A DNA stretch of 64,000 bases from Aedes albopictus (GCF_035046485.1 NC_085136.1:300234778-300298777); one strand, 5' to 3'. Positions 46,022 to 56,163 are shown, counted from the stretch's first letter. The notes: generated from the letters alone by a model not told the origin. Made by a program: numbers and translations.

Positions 46022-49000
46022 ATGGTCGCTATCCGCGACCGAATGGCAACTCCTCCTACAGCTGGCCCATCCGGCCGGAATCACCCCCCACCACCTGCAT
46101 CAAACCCGGGTCCAACTCAGGACCCCCCTGGGCACCTCGGACCGGTAGTTCCGAGTGGTAAGTCCCACCCTATGATGCACCGCCGCCAGCCAGCAAGGAC
46201 GAAAAATACGACAGAGACCGCTAGCAGAAGACAGGGTCCGCTCGGGCACCTCGGGACTAGCCTCCCGAGCGGTAAGTCCCACCTCATCCAGGACCGCCAT
46301 CGAGCATCACCCACCTTCATTTTGCAGTGGAACATGAACGGTTTTTGGAACAACCTCCCCGACCTGGAACTCCTAGTTCACGACCAACTGCCCCTGGTAC
46401 TGGCACTCCAGGAGGTTCATCGAATCGAGGAAAGCGCCATGGACAATACCCTCAGGCAGCGCTACAAATGGTTCAAAACGGCCACCAATTCCATCTATCA
46501 CTCCGTAGCGATCGGCGTCTCTGCCGAAACCGCGGCTTCCCGACTGGACATCGACACGGACCTTCCAATTGTCGGTGTCCGACTTGACCTGCCATTCGCC
46601 GTATCCGTCCTGTCGGTCTACCTCCCCAACGGAAAGCTCCCCGATCTGCAAAACCGCCTCCAAGACGTTCTTCAGCAGGTTCCAGAACCGGTCATAATCG
46701 TCGGCGACGTTAACGGACATCACCGAGCTTGGGGTGGCAGCAAGAACAACATCCGTGGCAACTGCGTCATAGAGTTTGCCTGCGCCAACGACCTCGTTAT
46801 TCTGAACGATGGTTCGCCAACATTCCAGAGGGGAACGACCGAAACGGTGATAGACATCGCGCTAGCCTCATCGAGCATCTCGGCCCGCCTGCTGTGGCAC
46901 GCGGTAGAGGACCCCCACGGCAGCGACCACTCACCAATCATCATCACCCTGAACAACAGCAGCCCACCGGAAACAACCCGACGACCCCGGTGGCTCTACG
47001 AAAAAGCCGACTGGGCAGCGTTCCAAGCGGCCGTCGAAGAAGAGATCGGGACCGGAACGCACACCTCAATGGAGGAAATCACCTCAGCGATCATCCTGGC
47101 AGCCGGCCAGACCATCCCAAAAACCAGCCCCAAACCGGGGAAGCGCGCACTCCATTGGTGGGACGAAACCACCAAAGCGGCGGTGAAATTCCGAAGGAAG
47201 ACACTCCGAGCCTTCAAAAGGGCGAAAGACCGGCTCCCGCCGGACCACCCAGACATAGCGCTAGCGAATGAAAACTACAAAAACGCGCGGAACGCCTGTC
47301 GCCAGGAAATCCGCGAAGCCAAGGAGAAGTCGTGGAAGGAATTTTTAGACTCCATCAACGACCAGCAGTCGTCTGCCGAGCTATGGCAGAAAATAAACGG
47401 ATTGCAGGGCAAGCGAAGAGTTAAAGGCATGTGCCTAACGGTCAACGGCCAGCCTACTAGAGACCCCCAAATCATCGCGGAAACTCTGGCAGGGTACTTC
47501 TACGGACTCTCGTCCATCGAGAACTACCCCATCCCCTTCCTAAAAGCCCACCCATCTCCGCGCACCGCAGTCGCAAGATTCGCCGTCCCCCCTGATCGGG
47601 GCCAAAACTTCAACCTTCCGTTCCGCCTTCCCGAGCTGGAATTTGCCCTCAGCAAGGCAAAAGGGAAATCCTCAGGACCGGACGAGCTTGGTTACCCCAT
47701 GCTCAGAAATCTACCTCCCAGCTGTAAGCGCAGCCTGCTGCAAGCAGTAAACGACATTTGGGCTTCGGGCACGCTCCCGGCCGAATGGAAGCACAGCCTG
47801 GTGGTTCCGATCCCGAAAGGCACCGGACCAGCCAATAAGGCATCCAGCTACCGGCCGATCGCGCTAACCAGCTGCGCCTCCAAAATAATGGAGAAAATGG
47901 TGAACCGTCGACTAGTGGAGCACCTGGAGACCAACGGCCACCTAGACCACCGGCAGCACGCTTTCCGGGCCGGACGCGGCACCGGCACTTTTCTAGCAGA
48001 GCTAGGTCAGACCCTGGACGACGCGCTAGACAGCAACCTGCATATCGAGCTAATTTCCCTCGACCTGGCCAAGGCTTACAACCGGGCATGGACCCCCGAC
48101 GTCCTGGAGAGGTTGGCCCGATGGGGCATCACCGGGAATCTACTCCAGTTCCTGAAGGATTTCCTTGTCGGAAGGACGTTCCAGGTGATCGTCGGAAACA
48201 ACCGAAGCAGCCCACACGACGAAGAAACCGGAGTACCACAAGGATCGGTAATTGCGGTCACCATCTTCCTGGTGGCCATGAGCGGAATCTACCAGACCAT
48301 CCCAAGGGGCGTATTCCTCAAGGTGTACGCCGACGACATCACCCTGATTGTGGTCGGAATGCACCCGAAGGCCATAAGGAGGAAAGCCCAAGCAGCCACC
48401 ACCGCCGTCGGCAAATGGGCCGCCAAAGCCGGATTCGACATCTCCGCCGCCAAGTCTGGGAGGTTGCACATCTGCGCGGAAAACCACCAGCCGCCACGGA
48501 AACCCATCACCCTAAACCAGGAGACCATCCCCACCAAAAAGACTTTGAAGACCCTTGGCGTCACTCTGGACCGGCATCTCACCCTGCAGGCCCACTTCGA
48601 CCAGGTCAAGAAGAGCTGCAAGAGCCGTTTAAACCTTCTTCGGAGCATCTCGGGCAAACGAACCCGGAGCGACAGAGCCACCCATCTGAGGGTCGCCGAC
48701 GCCATCATTGGCAGCCGGATAACGTACGGCATCGAGCTAACCTGCCGAGCTCAAGACCGTTTAATCAGGACGCTAGCACCCATCCACAACCGGGCCATTA
48801 GAACCATTTCCGGCCTGCTCCCCTCAACCCCCGCAGACGCAGCATGCGCCGAAGCTGGCGTTCTGCCCTTTCGGCACAGAGTCGCGCTGACCACCTGCGA
48901 CCGAGCTATCGGTTTTTTGGAAAAAACCCGGGAGAACGGGCAAGGCTGCTTCCTCGCCGAGCAAGCAAACCTGGCCCTCCAAACCGCGGCCAACGCCACG

Positions 49001-49945
49001 CTTCCCCCGGTGGCTGGTCTCCACCGGCTTGGGCCGAGAAGCTGGTCGGCCAGGGCACCCGAAGTTGACAACACGATCAAGAAACGTTTCAGACGGCAGG
49101 CTCAACCTCAGCAAGTTCAGGCACATTTCCACGAAAGGATTAGGAAACGGTACCACAATTGGGCGATCCGGTACAGCGACGGCTCCAAGGTAGGCGAACG
49201 AGTGGGAGTGGGAGTTCACGGTACCGAACCTGAACAACACCACCGACTCCCGGCGGAATGTTCGGTCTTCTCGGCTGAAGCTGCAGGGATTTTCCAAGCA
49301 ATAACAGCCCCAAGAGACCGACCCGTACTTGTTGTGACTGACTCACAGAGCGCTATCTCAGCAATCGAGAGCCCAAAAGCGAAACATCCCTTCATTCAGG
49401 GCGTCCAGGCAGAATTAGATTCCGCCGAACACCTGACAGCTCTAATGTGGATCCCCGGGCACTGCGGAATTCGTGGAAACGAGCGAGCCGACGTGCTGGC
49501 TGGCATCGGCAGGAACAGCCTCCTCCTTACACCGAAAACCCCAGCAGACGACGTGAAAAAGTGGGTCAGGGACACCATATGGCGGTTCTGGTCCGACGAA
49601 TGGAGGCGGGACAGGATTCTGTTCCTACGAAAATCTAAACCATCCACGGGCCCCGGCGAAGACCTGCCAAACCGGCGGGAACAAACTGTCCTCTCTCGGC
49701 TCAGAACGGGACACACTCGGGTGTCTCATAGTATGACCACCAACAGCTCCGGCTTCCACCGACAATGCGAAATCTGTGTCACACCAAACACGGTCGAGCA
49801 CTTCTTGTGCACCTGCCCAGTTTACGAGGCCCTCCGTCAGATGCACCAGGTGACAGACGTCCCCAGGTCACTGGCCAACGACAAAGTCAACGAGCGCCAA
49901 GTAATCAACTACCTCAAGGAAGCTGGCCTCTTTGACAACATTTGA
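46022..49945 (+). CDS. ORF2 polyprotein: endonuclease, reverse transcriptase, RNase H
   Basis: 1307 residues from the first ATG. The AP-type endonuclease spans about residues 98-320: QWNMNG, LALQEVH, VGDVNGHHRAWG and GSDHSPI carry the expected N, E, D/N and D/H catalytic residues. RT spans about 500-850, with KSSGPDELGY, SYRPIALTS, SLDLAKAYNRAW, GVPQGSV and the catalytic VYADD (about residue 768). RNase H follows at about 1050-1160: YSDGSK, SAEAAGI, TDSQSAI and GHCGIRGNERAD preserve the D-E-D-D set. A C-terminal C-x2-C...H...C-x-C finger (CEICVTPNTVEHFLCTC) lies at about residue 1246. It would nick target DNA and reverse-transcribe the element RNA. All motifs are intact and no stop interrupts them. 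The N-terminal 90 residues carry two GHLG(P/T)xxPSGKSH repeats. Confidence 0.93.
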   Translation: MVAIRDRMATPPTAGPSGRNHPPPPASNPGPTQDPPGHLGPVVPSGKSHPMMHRRQPARTKNTTETASRRQGPLGHLGTSLPSGKSHLIQDRHRASPTFILQWNMNGFWNNLPDLELLVHDQLPLVLALQEVHRIEESAMDNTLRQRYKWFKTATNSIYHSVAIGVSAETAASRLDIDTDLPIVGVRLDLPFAVSVLSVYLPNGKLPDLQNRLQDVLQQVPEPVIIVGDVNGHHRAWGGSKNNIRGNCVIEFACANDLVILNDGSPTFQRGTTETVIDIALASSSISARLLWHAVEDPHGSDHSPIIITLNNSSPPETTRRPRWLYEKADWAAFQAAVEEEIGTGTHTSMEEITSAIILAAGQTIPKTSPKPGKRALHWWDETTKAAVKFRRKTLRAFKRAKDRLPPDHPDIALANENYKNARNACRQEIREAKEKSWKEFLDSINDQQSSAELWQKINGLQGKRRVKGMCLTVNGQPTRDPQIIAETLAGYFYGLSSIENYPIPFLKAHPSPRTAVARFAVPPDRGQNFNLPFRLPELEFALSKAKGKSSGPDELGYPMLRNLPPSCKRSLLQAVNDIWASGTLPAEWKHSLVVPIPKGTGPANKASSYRPIALTSCASKIMEKMVNRRLVEHLETNGHLDHRQHAFRAGRGTGTFLAELGQTLDDALDSNLHIELISLDLAKAYNRAWTPDVLERLARWGITGNLLQFLKDFLVGRTFQVIVGNNRSSPHDEETGVPQGSVIAVTIFLVAMSGIYQTIPRGVFLKVYADDITLIVVGMHPKAIRRKAQAATTAVGKWAAKAGFDISAAKSGRLHICAENHQPPRKPITLNQETIPTKKTLKTLGVTLDRHLTLQAHFDQVKKSCKSRLNLLRSISGKRTRSDRATHLRVADAIIGSRITYGIELTCRAQDRLIRTLAPIHNRAIRTISGLLPSTPADAACAEAGVLPFRHRVALTTCDRAIGFLEKTRENGQGCFLAEQANLALQTAANATLPPVAGLHRLGPRSWSARAPEVDNTIKKRFRRQAQPQQVQAHFHERIRKRYHNWAIRYSDGSKVGERVGVGVHGTEPEQHHRLPAECSVFSAEAAGIFQAITAPRDRPVLVVTDSQSAISAIESPKAKHPFIQGVQAELDSAEHLTALMWIPGHCGIRGNERADVLAGIGRNSLLLTPKTPADDVKKWVRDTIWRFWSDEWRRDRILFLRKSKPSTGPGEDLPNRREQTVLSRLRTGHTRVSHSMTTNSSGFHRQCEICVTPNTVEHFLCTCPVYEALRQMHQVTDVPRSLANDKVNERQVINYLKEAGLFDNI

Positions 49946-50908
49946 GCGATCGGCGTAAGAACCCTGGTCGTGGGCACCTCGGACCTCTCGGTCTCTCCGG
50001 GATCCGAGTGGTAAGTCCCACCCCAAACAACCCACCCCTCCACCACGACACCACGATCAATCCGATCGTCAAGGAGGAAAGAATGTCCCCGTCACGGGCA
50101 CTCACACAACATACAACCGAAGGAGAACATCAATGGTTAACCTCCTGCAACAGTCGGGGCGCCGTCCAACCGGAAGTCGGAAGGGGACCGGCATGGACGG
50201 GCCGACCTCGGCGTTGTAGGGAAGAAACCGGCGATACGGAGCATACCCTCCGGCAGTCGGGGCGCCGTCCAACCGGAAGCCGGCAGGGGACCGGCATGGA
50301 CGGGTCGACCTCGGCGCCGGCAGGACGATGGAAGCAGCAGAAACCGAAATCCAAAAACTACCGGGAACGGTGGGCACCTCGGACCTCTCGGGTTCCCGGG
50401 ATCCGAGCGGTAAGTCCCATCCCCACTCAACCTGAAGGCCTACCCCAACGAACCTCGAACCAGAACCCCCGGTGGCCCCCCTCGGGCTTCCCTGGGACCC
50501 AAGTGACAATTCGTACCACAAAACGATCCTCCAAACCACCACGAACCACCGGCGGGCAGAGCCCCACCACCACGGAACCACCAAACCACAAAACCATCAA
50601 TACCCCGGACCCCCCGGCCTCGCCGGGACCACATCGACCCTCAAGGTCATTGAACCCGGTCGTGGGCACCTCGGCCCTCTCGGATTCCCCGGGACCCGAG
50701 TGGTAAGCCCCACCCCAAGCGACCCCCACCAACACGCCCACAACCACCAGCCTGGTCGGAAGAGCCCGCACCTCGGACCCCCGTTTCCGGAACCCGAGCG
50801 GTAAGCCGCACCCCGCTCCAAACAAGCGAAGGAACAGACCCCCTGCGACCAACCCGACCGACAAGAAGAGGCACGAAAGAAGCCGCAGGCCCCTGGACCC
50901 CGGACCCG

Positions 50909-50954
<46 letters not shown>

Positions 50955-51102
50955 AAAATTGAAATGTAAAAATTTATATTAATTTGTAAAAATATTGTAT
51001 TTTCCCGGGTGAGCCCTTCTGGCTCACCTCTTGTTTAGGATAGAGACGAACCAGCCAAGGGCTGAAAGTCTCTTTAATAAAGACAAATCAATCAATCAAT
51101 CA
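49946..51102 (+). other. 3' region of the I-like element
   Basis: It contains four copies of the hairpin/GGTAAG motif, a direct duplication (50151-50318), and a run of 44 A at 50909-50952. A further 150 bp follows, with gtgagccc/ggctcacc (51009-51028) and gtctcttta/ataaagac hairpins and a terminal aatc repeat. The open frame at 49946-50706 lacks an ATG at its start and is made of the repeats, so it is not called as a gene. Confidence 0.75.
50151..50318 (+). repeat. Direct duplication, two about 65-bp copies, 103-bp spacing
   Basis: cagtcggggcgccgtccaac through gaccggcatggacggg is repeated at 50151-50215 and 50254-50318 with few differences (gtcgg/gccgg, gccga/gtcga). It is located in the 3' untranslated region. 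Confidence 0.85.
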
Positions 51103-51115
51103 ACTAAGTGACAGG
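51103..51115 (+). repeat. Target-site duplication, right (ACTAAGTGACAGG)
   Basis: Perfect 13-bp match to 42467-42479. It follows the aatcaatcaatca tail of the element. Confidence 0.95.
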
Positions 51116-51291
51116 CTTGATCGAAGAGTACGGCACTGGTGACATTTTGGAAATTGCAATTCACTGCAAATGGAAACGGGTACTTCGTAGTGTTTCGCTA
51201 GATTTAAAGAGTGAAACGTTAGAACTGGAAACTGGAATTGTTGAGTCGATATCCGGATGGAAAGCTTGATATCCGGGCTCGACAGACTCAA
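51116..51291 (-). pseudogene. BEL/Pao-type gag fragment beyond the insertion
   Basis: If the 8.6-kb element and one 13-bp target copy are removed, the minus-strand frame reads straight from ...CHQCRTLRSSLSLS into IIPWSTRIQKPSRIQQEQQ. This confirms that a single older sequence was split. The similarity of this N-terminal part to BEL/Pao gag is weaker than for the two other pieces. Confidence 0.45.
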
Positions 51292-52287
51292 TTATGTACC
51301 ACACTAGCTGGTGGAGCCCGAGAGAGGAACTCGTTGGAATGAGGAGAACTATGTAGACTTGATGGACGACTCCCTTCTTGACAGTGCCGCAGTGGAGGGA
51401 ACTGCATAGTTCGAAATTTGAGATGTAAGGAAATCGTTGGAAAGCAGACTTCTTGAATGCGTGGGACGATTTCCTTACTGGAGAACACTTTAACACTTGT
51501 AGTACTTGGATCTTGGAACAATGAACTTGGCATTTAGATTGGAACACTACTTTCTTTTTATTTCAATTTTACTTTAGATTTTCGAAAAAAAAGAACTCAA
51601 ATTTGGCTAGTTTGGCGGTTACGTGTAAATACTCATTTTGGGTACTTCCAGAACTTTCGGGCAATTTCCAGTAATTCGTGCACTCAGAGATTTCGTGGTT
51701 GGTGCTTACCATCCCCTACTGTCATATCGGTGTTATGAAATAATCGAAAAGGACCTTGGATTAGATTAATAATATAGGACTTAATACAAACCTATGATTC
51801 AAATTTAATTTGGTGCTATTTATTTCCGCTTTGATTTCAGCGATAGAAACTCCTTCCGGTACGAAAGATTTGGTAACCTTCCGTAACTATCGCGGTTTGT
51901 GACCATCGCCAGCCCCACGCTAATACTGAGTACGAAAAGCGAGGTTTTTCAACGTGTTGTACAAAGAATAACAGCGCGATCCTCCAAGTTAGAGAAAGTT
52001 CGATCAAAAAATATCTCGACCCTTGAAAAATGCCTAATTCCAAGGCTGAAACGTCGGTAATGTAGATAAAACTTGTTCTCAATTGTAAAGACTGAGAAAG
52101 CCATTTTACTTTTTCATCAAGTTTCCAGTAGTAAAACTCCATACAAAATCAATCCCTACTTGAGCCTTAGTAGCTACTCCGGAACAGATGACACAGGTGC
52201 AACTAAGCACTGGTGATCATAAACACCAGGGCCAGATCCCACCACAGCCTTGTTGGAGACCTTCCTGAATCCAATATCCAAACATGA
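51292..52287. other. Spacer, possibly older retroelement flank
   Basis: 51292-51550 is open on the minus strand and adjoins the BEL/Pao remnant, but no motif is recognisable. The rest is unremarkable. Confidence 0.35.
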
Positions 52288-52500
52288 CGTGTCGCAGCTC
52301 GTGGCGCAGTGGTCACACATTCGCTTTATAAGCGAATAGTCATAGGTTCGATTCCCAGTTCCGGCACTTCGAAACATTCATAAGTTGCTTTTCCCCCCGA
52401 TAGTGGCTGACACTGACCCTCTTCTGAGCCCATAGCTCTTAGGGATAGGTTAACTGGATAACGGAAAACGGCAACTCATAATGGACCCTCAATCGGACTA
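52288..52500 (+). mobile_element. tRNA-Ile(UAU)-like SINE
   Basis: Contains gctcgtggcgcagtggtcac (A box), a perfect anticodon arm TTCGC-TTTATAA-GCGAA with TAT at the anticodon position, and ggttcgattcc (B box). The T stem and acceptor stem do not pair well, and a non-tRNA body (gatagtggctgacactgacc ... cggaaaacggcaac) follows. This makes it a SINE rather than a tRNA gene. Confidence 0.7.
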
Positions 52501-52849
52501 CAAAACAAACAACAGCCACACATCAACAGCATCATTCTACCATGAACAGAGTAGAAATTTAAGACAATCAGTTCGATATCGTAGAATAGAATATAAGGGA
52601 CTGTAGAAAGTGCAGCTATCATTTGCAATCGCTCACGTCGTGGAGTGTGAGTGGATAATAGAGCTGTAAATAAGGTTAAGCGATTAAGAATAAAAATAAA
52701 ATGCATTGTCCAGCGTTCGACTAGCACGGTACAATGTAACGTTAGCATTGGTGAGCTCGTTCCATGCTATTATTTTATTTTGAAGGTTCTGTAAAATGTG
52801 TTAATATGTGATTATAAAGGTGGATTATGTTGAGAAAAAGAGCAGAAAA

Positions 52850-53058
52850 GTAACGTATATTTTTATTTTTTATTCAACAGAAGCTTTCGTTCGTAAAATT
52901 ATTTTCATCATCTGTCATCATCCGTGACGTCCATCGAATTTATGTAGTCATTGAAATCTATGTGTTCAATGAAAACAGCATCCAACAGCATCGTCGTCAT
53001 CGTTTTCGACGTCGTAGCCACAATCTTCGTCACCATCATCATGTGGGTGCTGCTGAGC
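52850..53058 (-). CDS. Candidate 3'-terminal exon of a host gene
   Basis: On the minus strand a strong polypyrimidine tract and acceptor (tttttcctcgtttctgtcag) precede gctcagcagcacccac. In the first frame an acidic peptide (AQQHPHDDGDEDCGYDVEND, ending DDDDAVGCCFH) runs to TGA at 52968-52966. AATAAA polyadenylation signals lie about 95 bp further (52874-52869 and 52867-52862). A second frame stays open slightly longer. Codon-level evidence is thin because of gac/gat repeats, and no upstream exon was established, so this remains a candidate. It would belong to a minus-strand gene extending to higher coordinates. Confidence 0.35.
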
Positions 53059-53065
53059 CTGACAG

Positions 53066-54580
53066 AAACGAGGAAAAAAAATCGACCAAAATATATAACA
53101 CAAACCTGCTCTGCTCAGGCATAGTCAAGCCAAAACAAATCCCGTGATACTTGGACGCTTCGGCGCGGCGTGGAAAGTACCATTGACTGCTGCCTGCCAC
53201 TGAACTGACTGCCAGAGATTGCACTAATTTTAGACGATGTTCATCCAAAATAGTGAGAGTAACCTTGAAAGCGAAGTGGCATCCCACCCAACCCAACTGT
53301 CACTGACGATGGGCAGCCTCCGCCCGCGCCGCTGTTGAGATGAGGTGAGAGGTGGGTCCGGTCGACCCGGTCAACGTCGTCGTCGTTGTCGCTATTGTTA
53401 GTAGTGGGTGACTGAATGGGCGGTATCCCGTTTGAAAACGGGAGAAGCGTGTGTTTGAATGATGATGGATGATGGCGGCGCGATCTGATAATGGTCAATC
53501 ACAGGGCATCGAAACAACATGGGTAGGGGGATGTCTCAATCCGAATTTCGGGGTGGATTGTCAGATGATTTCAGATGATTGGGCCTAATGTATTATTACA
53601 GTTCAACCAAACAATAAGAAGTATATTGTTCTAGTTTTGCTGGTAACCATGGACTACGAGAATTATCCCATGCTGAAAATGACCACGATGATGGCGAGTT
53701 GATTTTAGATGAAACGACGATGATTGATGTCGAGATCGTTTCTGTTTGCTTTTATTGTCATAAACCAAATTATTTATGGAAGTAGTAGAAAATTATGTTT
53801 TTTTTTATTTGAAATCCTATTCTTCTGTTTTACCTACTTCAAATCACTCATAATGAACTGGCATCGTCTTTTCAACACATAACTTCCCGCGCTAGATCTA
53901 GACCTAATCATATGACTAGATTTTCCTGCGCTCAGAAAATAATGCAAATCTCAAAATAAACTGCCACCGTCTAATGGACGGACGGGTATAGTCGCCTAGT
54001 AGCACTGTAGTTTTTCACTACCACCGCATCGTGTGGCGAAGATATTTTTGTTGCCTAGTGAAAACCGCATGCCGTCGCTTCGAAGAGAGTATTTATTAGC
54101 CAAAACAGCTTCAGTTTGGGCGAATATATCGTGCGTTCAACTCCTCTCCAAATATGAAGACTAACATTTGAATTGGGAGTAATAGCTATTGTCAACTGTC
54201 AGGTTTAAACGATTGTTGAAAATCGTTTCAAAAACTCTGGTGAGATCAAAATTGAATTCAGACAGAACCTGCTATGAATATTCTCAGAATACCAATGCCT
54301 TTCTTTGACTGAAAGTCGCAATCCCCCGGGAAAGAAGTCAACTTCCCAGTCGAGTCTCTTAGGAGCATTATTTAGTTAACTTTAACAAAAGTAAACTGAA
54401 TAATTTGAACCCAGAAACCTACTCATTGCCGCAAGTGTTAGGGTGGAAAATGGAACTAAACACTGCCACATGGATGCTAAATACATGATTTGAAATGGTG
54501 CTTTTCACAGTAAGGACCAAGGTGAAAAAAAAGAAAGCAGAAAATTGAAATGTAAGGATTGCAGACGTAATTGTAAGTAC
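53066..54580. other. Spacer, partly GC-balanced, without supported gene
   Basis: 53240-53520 is open on the minus strand with DDDVDRVDR-type low complexity. No domain. The remainder is ordinary intron-like sequence. Confidence 0.4.
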
Positions 54581-54692
54581 AACTTTTGGGATGTAAAAAA
54601 AAAGTTGTTGAAATGCGTACCCGGCAGATGAATTGTCCCCCATTCATCTGCCGGGTACGCATTTCAACAACTTTTTCACATCCCAAAAGTTT
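54581..54692. repeat. Long hairpin: about 52-bp arms, 8-nt loop
   Basis: aacttttgggatgtaaaaaa through cgtacccggcagatgaat is complemented almost perfectly by attcatctgccgggtacgca through catcccaaaagttt. The loop is tgtccccc. The only disagreements are in the A run. It could be a short foldback element or a hairpin-RNA source. Confidence 0.85.
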
Positions 54693-55657
54693 TACTTTTA
54701 GTAACGACTGCAATTCAAAATAATTACAGGTAGGATTTCTACCAACGTGGTTTCGCCCTAGATTTCCACAAGTTCCACGGTCCATGGGAAATTTCTAGTA
54801 GGTCATTATTGGTATCTTCGCCAACCGTTCGCGCTGGCTGCTGACCGCCAGAGCTTATCGAACGTGTTTTGAACAGCAGATTTCGTGACGAAATGTATCA
54901 ACAAATGCGAAGTTTGTCTGATCGCCACCCGCGCGCATACAGTTCTGGTTCTCGAAACAAAACACCGCCTATTTGTTAGAGAAAGAAGTTTGTTCAGAAG
55001 TAGGTATATGTACTTGCTATGACGTCAAACGACCAGTCAGTCAGCAGCAGCCGCGTGTCGTCGCGTTGCTCGATTTTACGTTTTCGTACGTGTCAAACAG
55101 TTGCGTGGTGCTCGTTTTGTTGTTGTTTGTGTTTGGCTTCGCGTGTTTTTGGGGCCAGATGAAATACGTTTCATGTTCTTACGAAGGTTGTACGGGAGAG
55201 CGCAGCGTGGGGAGGATTTCGTAACCGGCTCGGCCAGGGTTCTCGTTTTGTTCTGCTGAGACGCAAAATGCAACTGGTGTGTAACGTTTTACCGGGAGCA
55301 AAGGTCAGGTTTTGTGTTTTTTTTACTGCGAAAGCGTTTTACGACTGTAAAAAGGAATCGAATATACAACCAATGCGAAAGACGTGTCAAAAATAGGATG
55401 TGGCGCACAACAACCATATGTAGAAGTAGACTACGCACAAATGATTCAAAGATACAGGAAAGCAAGAAGTTCTTCAATATCAACGTCTAACAATGCGTGT
55501 TGTTGACAAGATGAACATAGTTACTGAGTAGGTTGCAGGTGAGCTCGTTCCAAATTATTAAAATTATTACTCAACAAATATGGAATAATTCGTCACGTCA
55601 AGTGTCGGCCCAAAGCTCCCAAGTCCTTTTAGTTTCAAAGTTTTTTGTTTTCTTTAA
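54693..55657. other. GC-balanced spacer, possible promoter-like region
   Basis: 54800-55260 is GC-balanced and includes tgacgtcaaacgaccagtca gtcagcag (insect initiator-like TCAGT words at about 55035-55048). No start codon plus splice donor combination could be supported. Confidence 0.3.
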
Positions 55658-55858
55658 GGACAAGATATTTGGAGTACATAGCTCACAATTTCTAGAGCAC
55701 CGTTTTTTAGAACCGTTGAACGGATTTGGATGAAAATGCATCACGCTAATTGTTCAGTGGTTGTCAACAGCGTGATGCATTTTAATCCAAATCCGTTCAA
55801 TGGTTCTAAAAAACGGTGCTCTAGAAATTTTGAGCAATGTACTCTAAATACCTTGTCC
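55658..55858. mobile_element. Foldback MITE with TTAA target
   Basis: Arms of about 90 bp (ggacaagatatttggagtac ... ccgttttttagaaccgttga) are complemented at the right. TTAA is present immediately outside both ends (55654-55657 and 55859-55862). This is the duplication typical of piggyBac-type elements, although the fully palindromic structure makes the border less certain. Confidence 0.7.
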
Positions 55859-55878
55859 TTAATTTCTGCATTTATAAT

Positions 55879-56163
55879 AGTTATGTATTTATGTAACGAG
55901 TTGCAAAAAGCCTCGTTGGATAAATTTACGACTCGTGCTGAAAAAATCGAGTTTTGCAATGAGTTCCATAGAAAATTTTATGCAATGATTTTTTTTTCAT
56001 AATGCAACTCATTTGAGTTGCGTAACGTTCATAATGCTACTCAAAAGAGTTGCATTATGCAACTCATTTCAGTTGCATAATGAACCAGTTCGGAAAATTG
56101 AACATTATGATACCAAAATGAGTTAGATAAAATATAAATTAAGATACTGAATTGCATAAAATA
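55879..56163. repeat. Dispersed element (tatttatgtaacga...ttgcataa family), copy B
   Basis: Collinear with 32251-32534: tatttatgtaacgagttgca, gataaatttacgactcgtgc, tgctgaaaaaatcgagtttt, and several (a/g)ttgcataatg / gcaactcatt words, ending gaattgcataaaat. Confidence 0.75.

Larger units (their letters stand above)
45707..50814 (+). repeat. Seven copies of a GC-rich hairpin/GGTAAG motif within the I-like element
   Basis: The motif runs gggcacctcgga...ccgag(c/t)ggtaagtccca, 40-53 bp, with cctcgg/ccgagg-type halves able to pair. Copies: 45707-45748, 46130-46169 and 46244-46284 in the ORF2 frame; 49972-50023, 50372-50424, 50664-50716 and 50766-50814 in the 3' region. Each contains GGTAAG(T/C), identical to a strong splice donor. 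Confidence 0.8.
42480..51102 (+). mobile_element. Full-length I-like non-LTR retrotransposon (8623 bp)
   Basis: The element begins agttgacagccagcttcgaa and ends in an aatc tandem tail. It has a 5' untranslated region of about 1.0 kb, a gag-like ORF1, an ORF2 with endonuclease, reverse transcriptase and RNase H, and a 3' region of about 1.15 kb. A perfect 13-bp target duplication and unbroken ORFs point to recent insertion and possible activity. RNase H after RT places it with the I/Loner/Outcast group rather than Jockey or R1. The exact family is not named. It is much GC-richer than its AT-rich host surroundings and sits in a BEL/Pao remnant. Confidence 0.92.

Noticed and set aside
49946..50706. 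Third ORF of the I-like element
   Set aside because: It begins at a TTG directly overlapping the ORF2 stop, lacks an ATG at its start, and is composed of the hairpin motif and a 103-bp duplication. No domain.
52288..52375. Functional tRNA-Ile(UAU) gene
   Set aside because: The anticodon arm is perfect, but the T stem and acceptor stem do not pair, and a SINE body follows.
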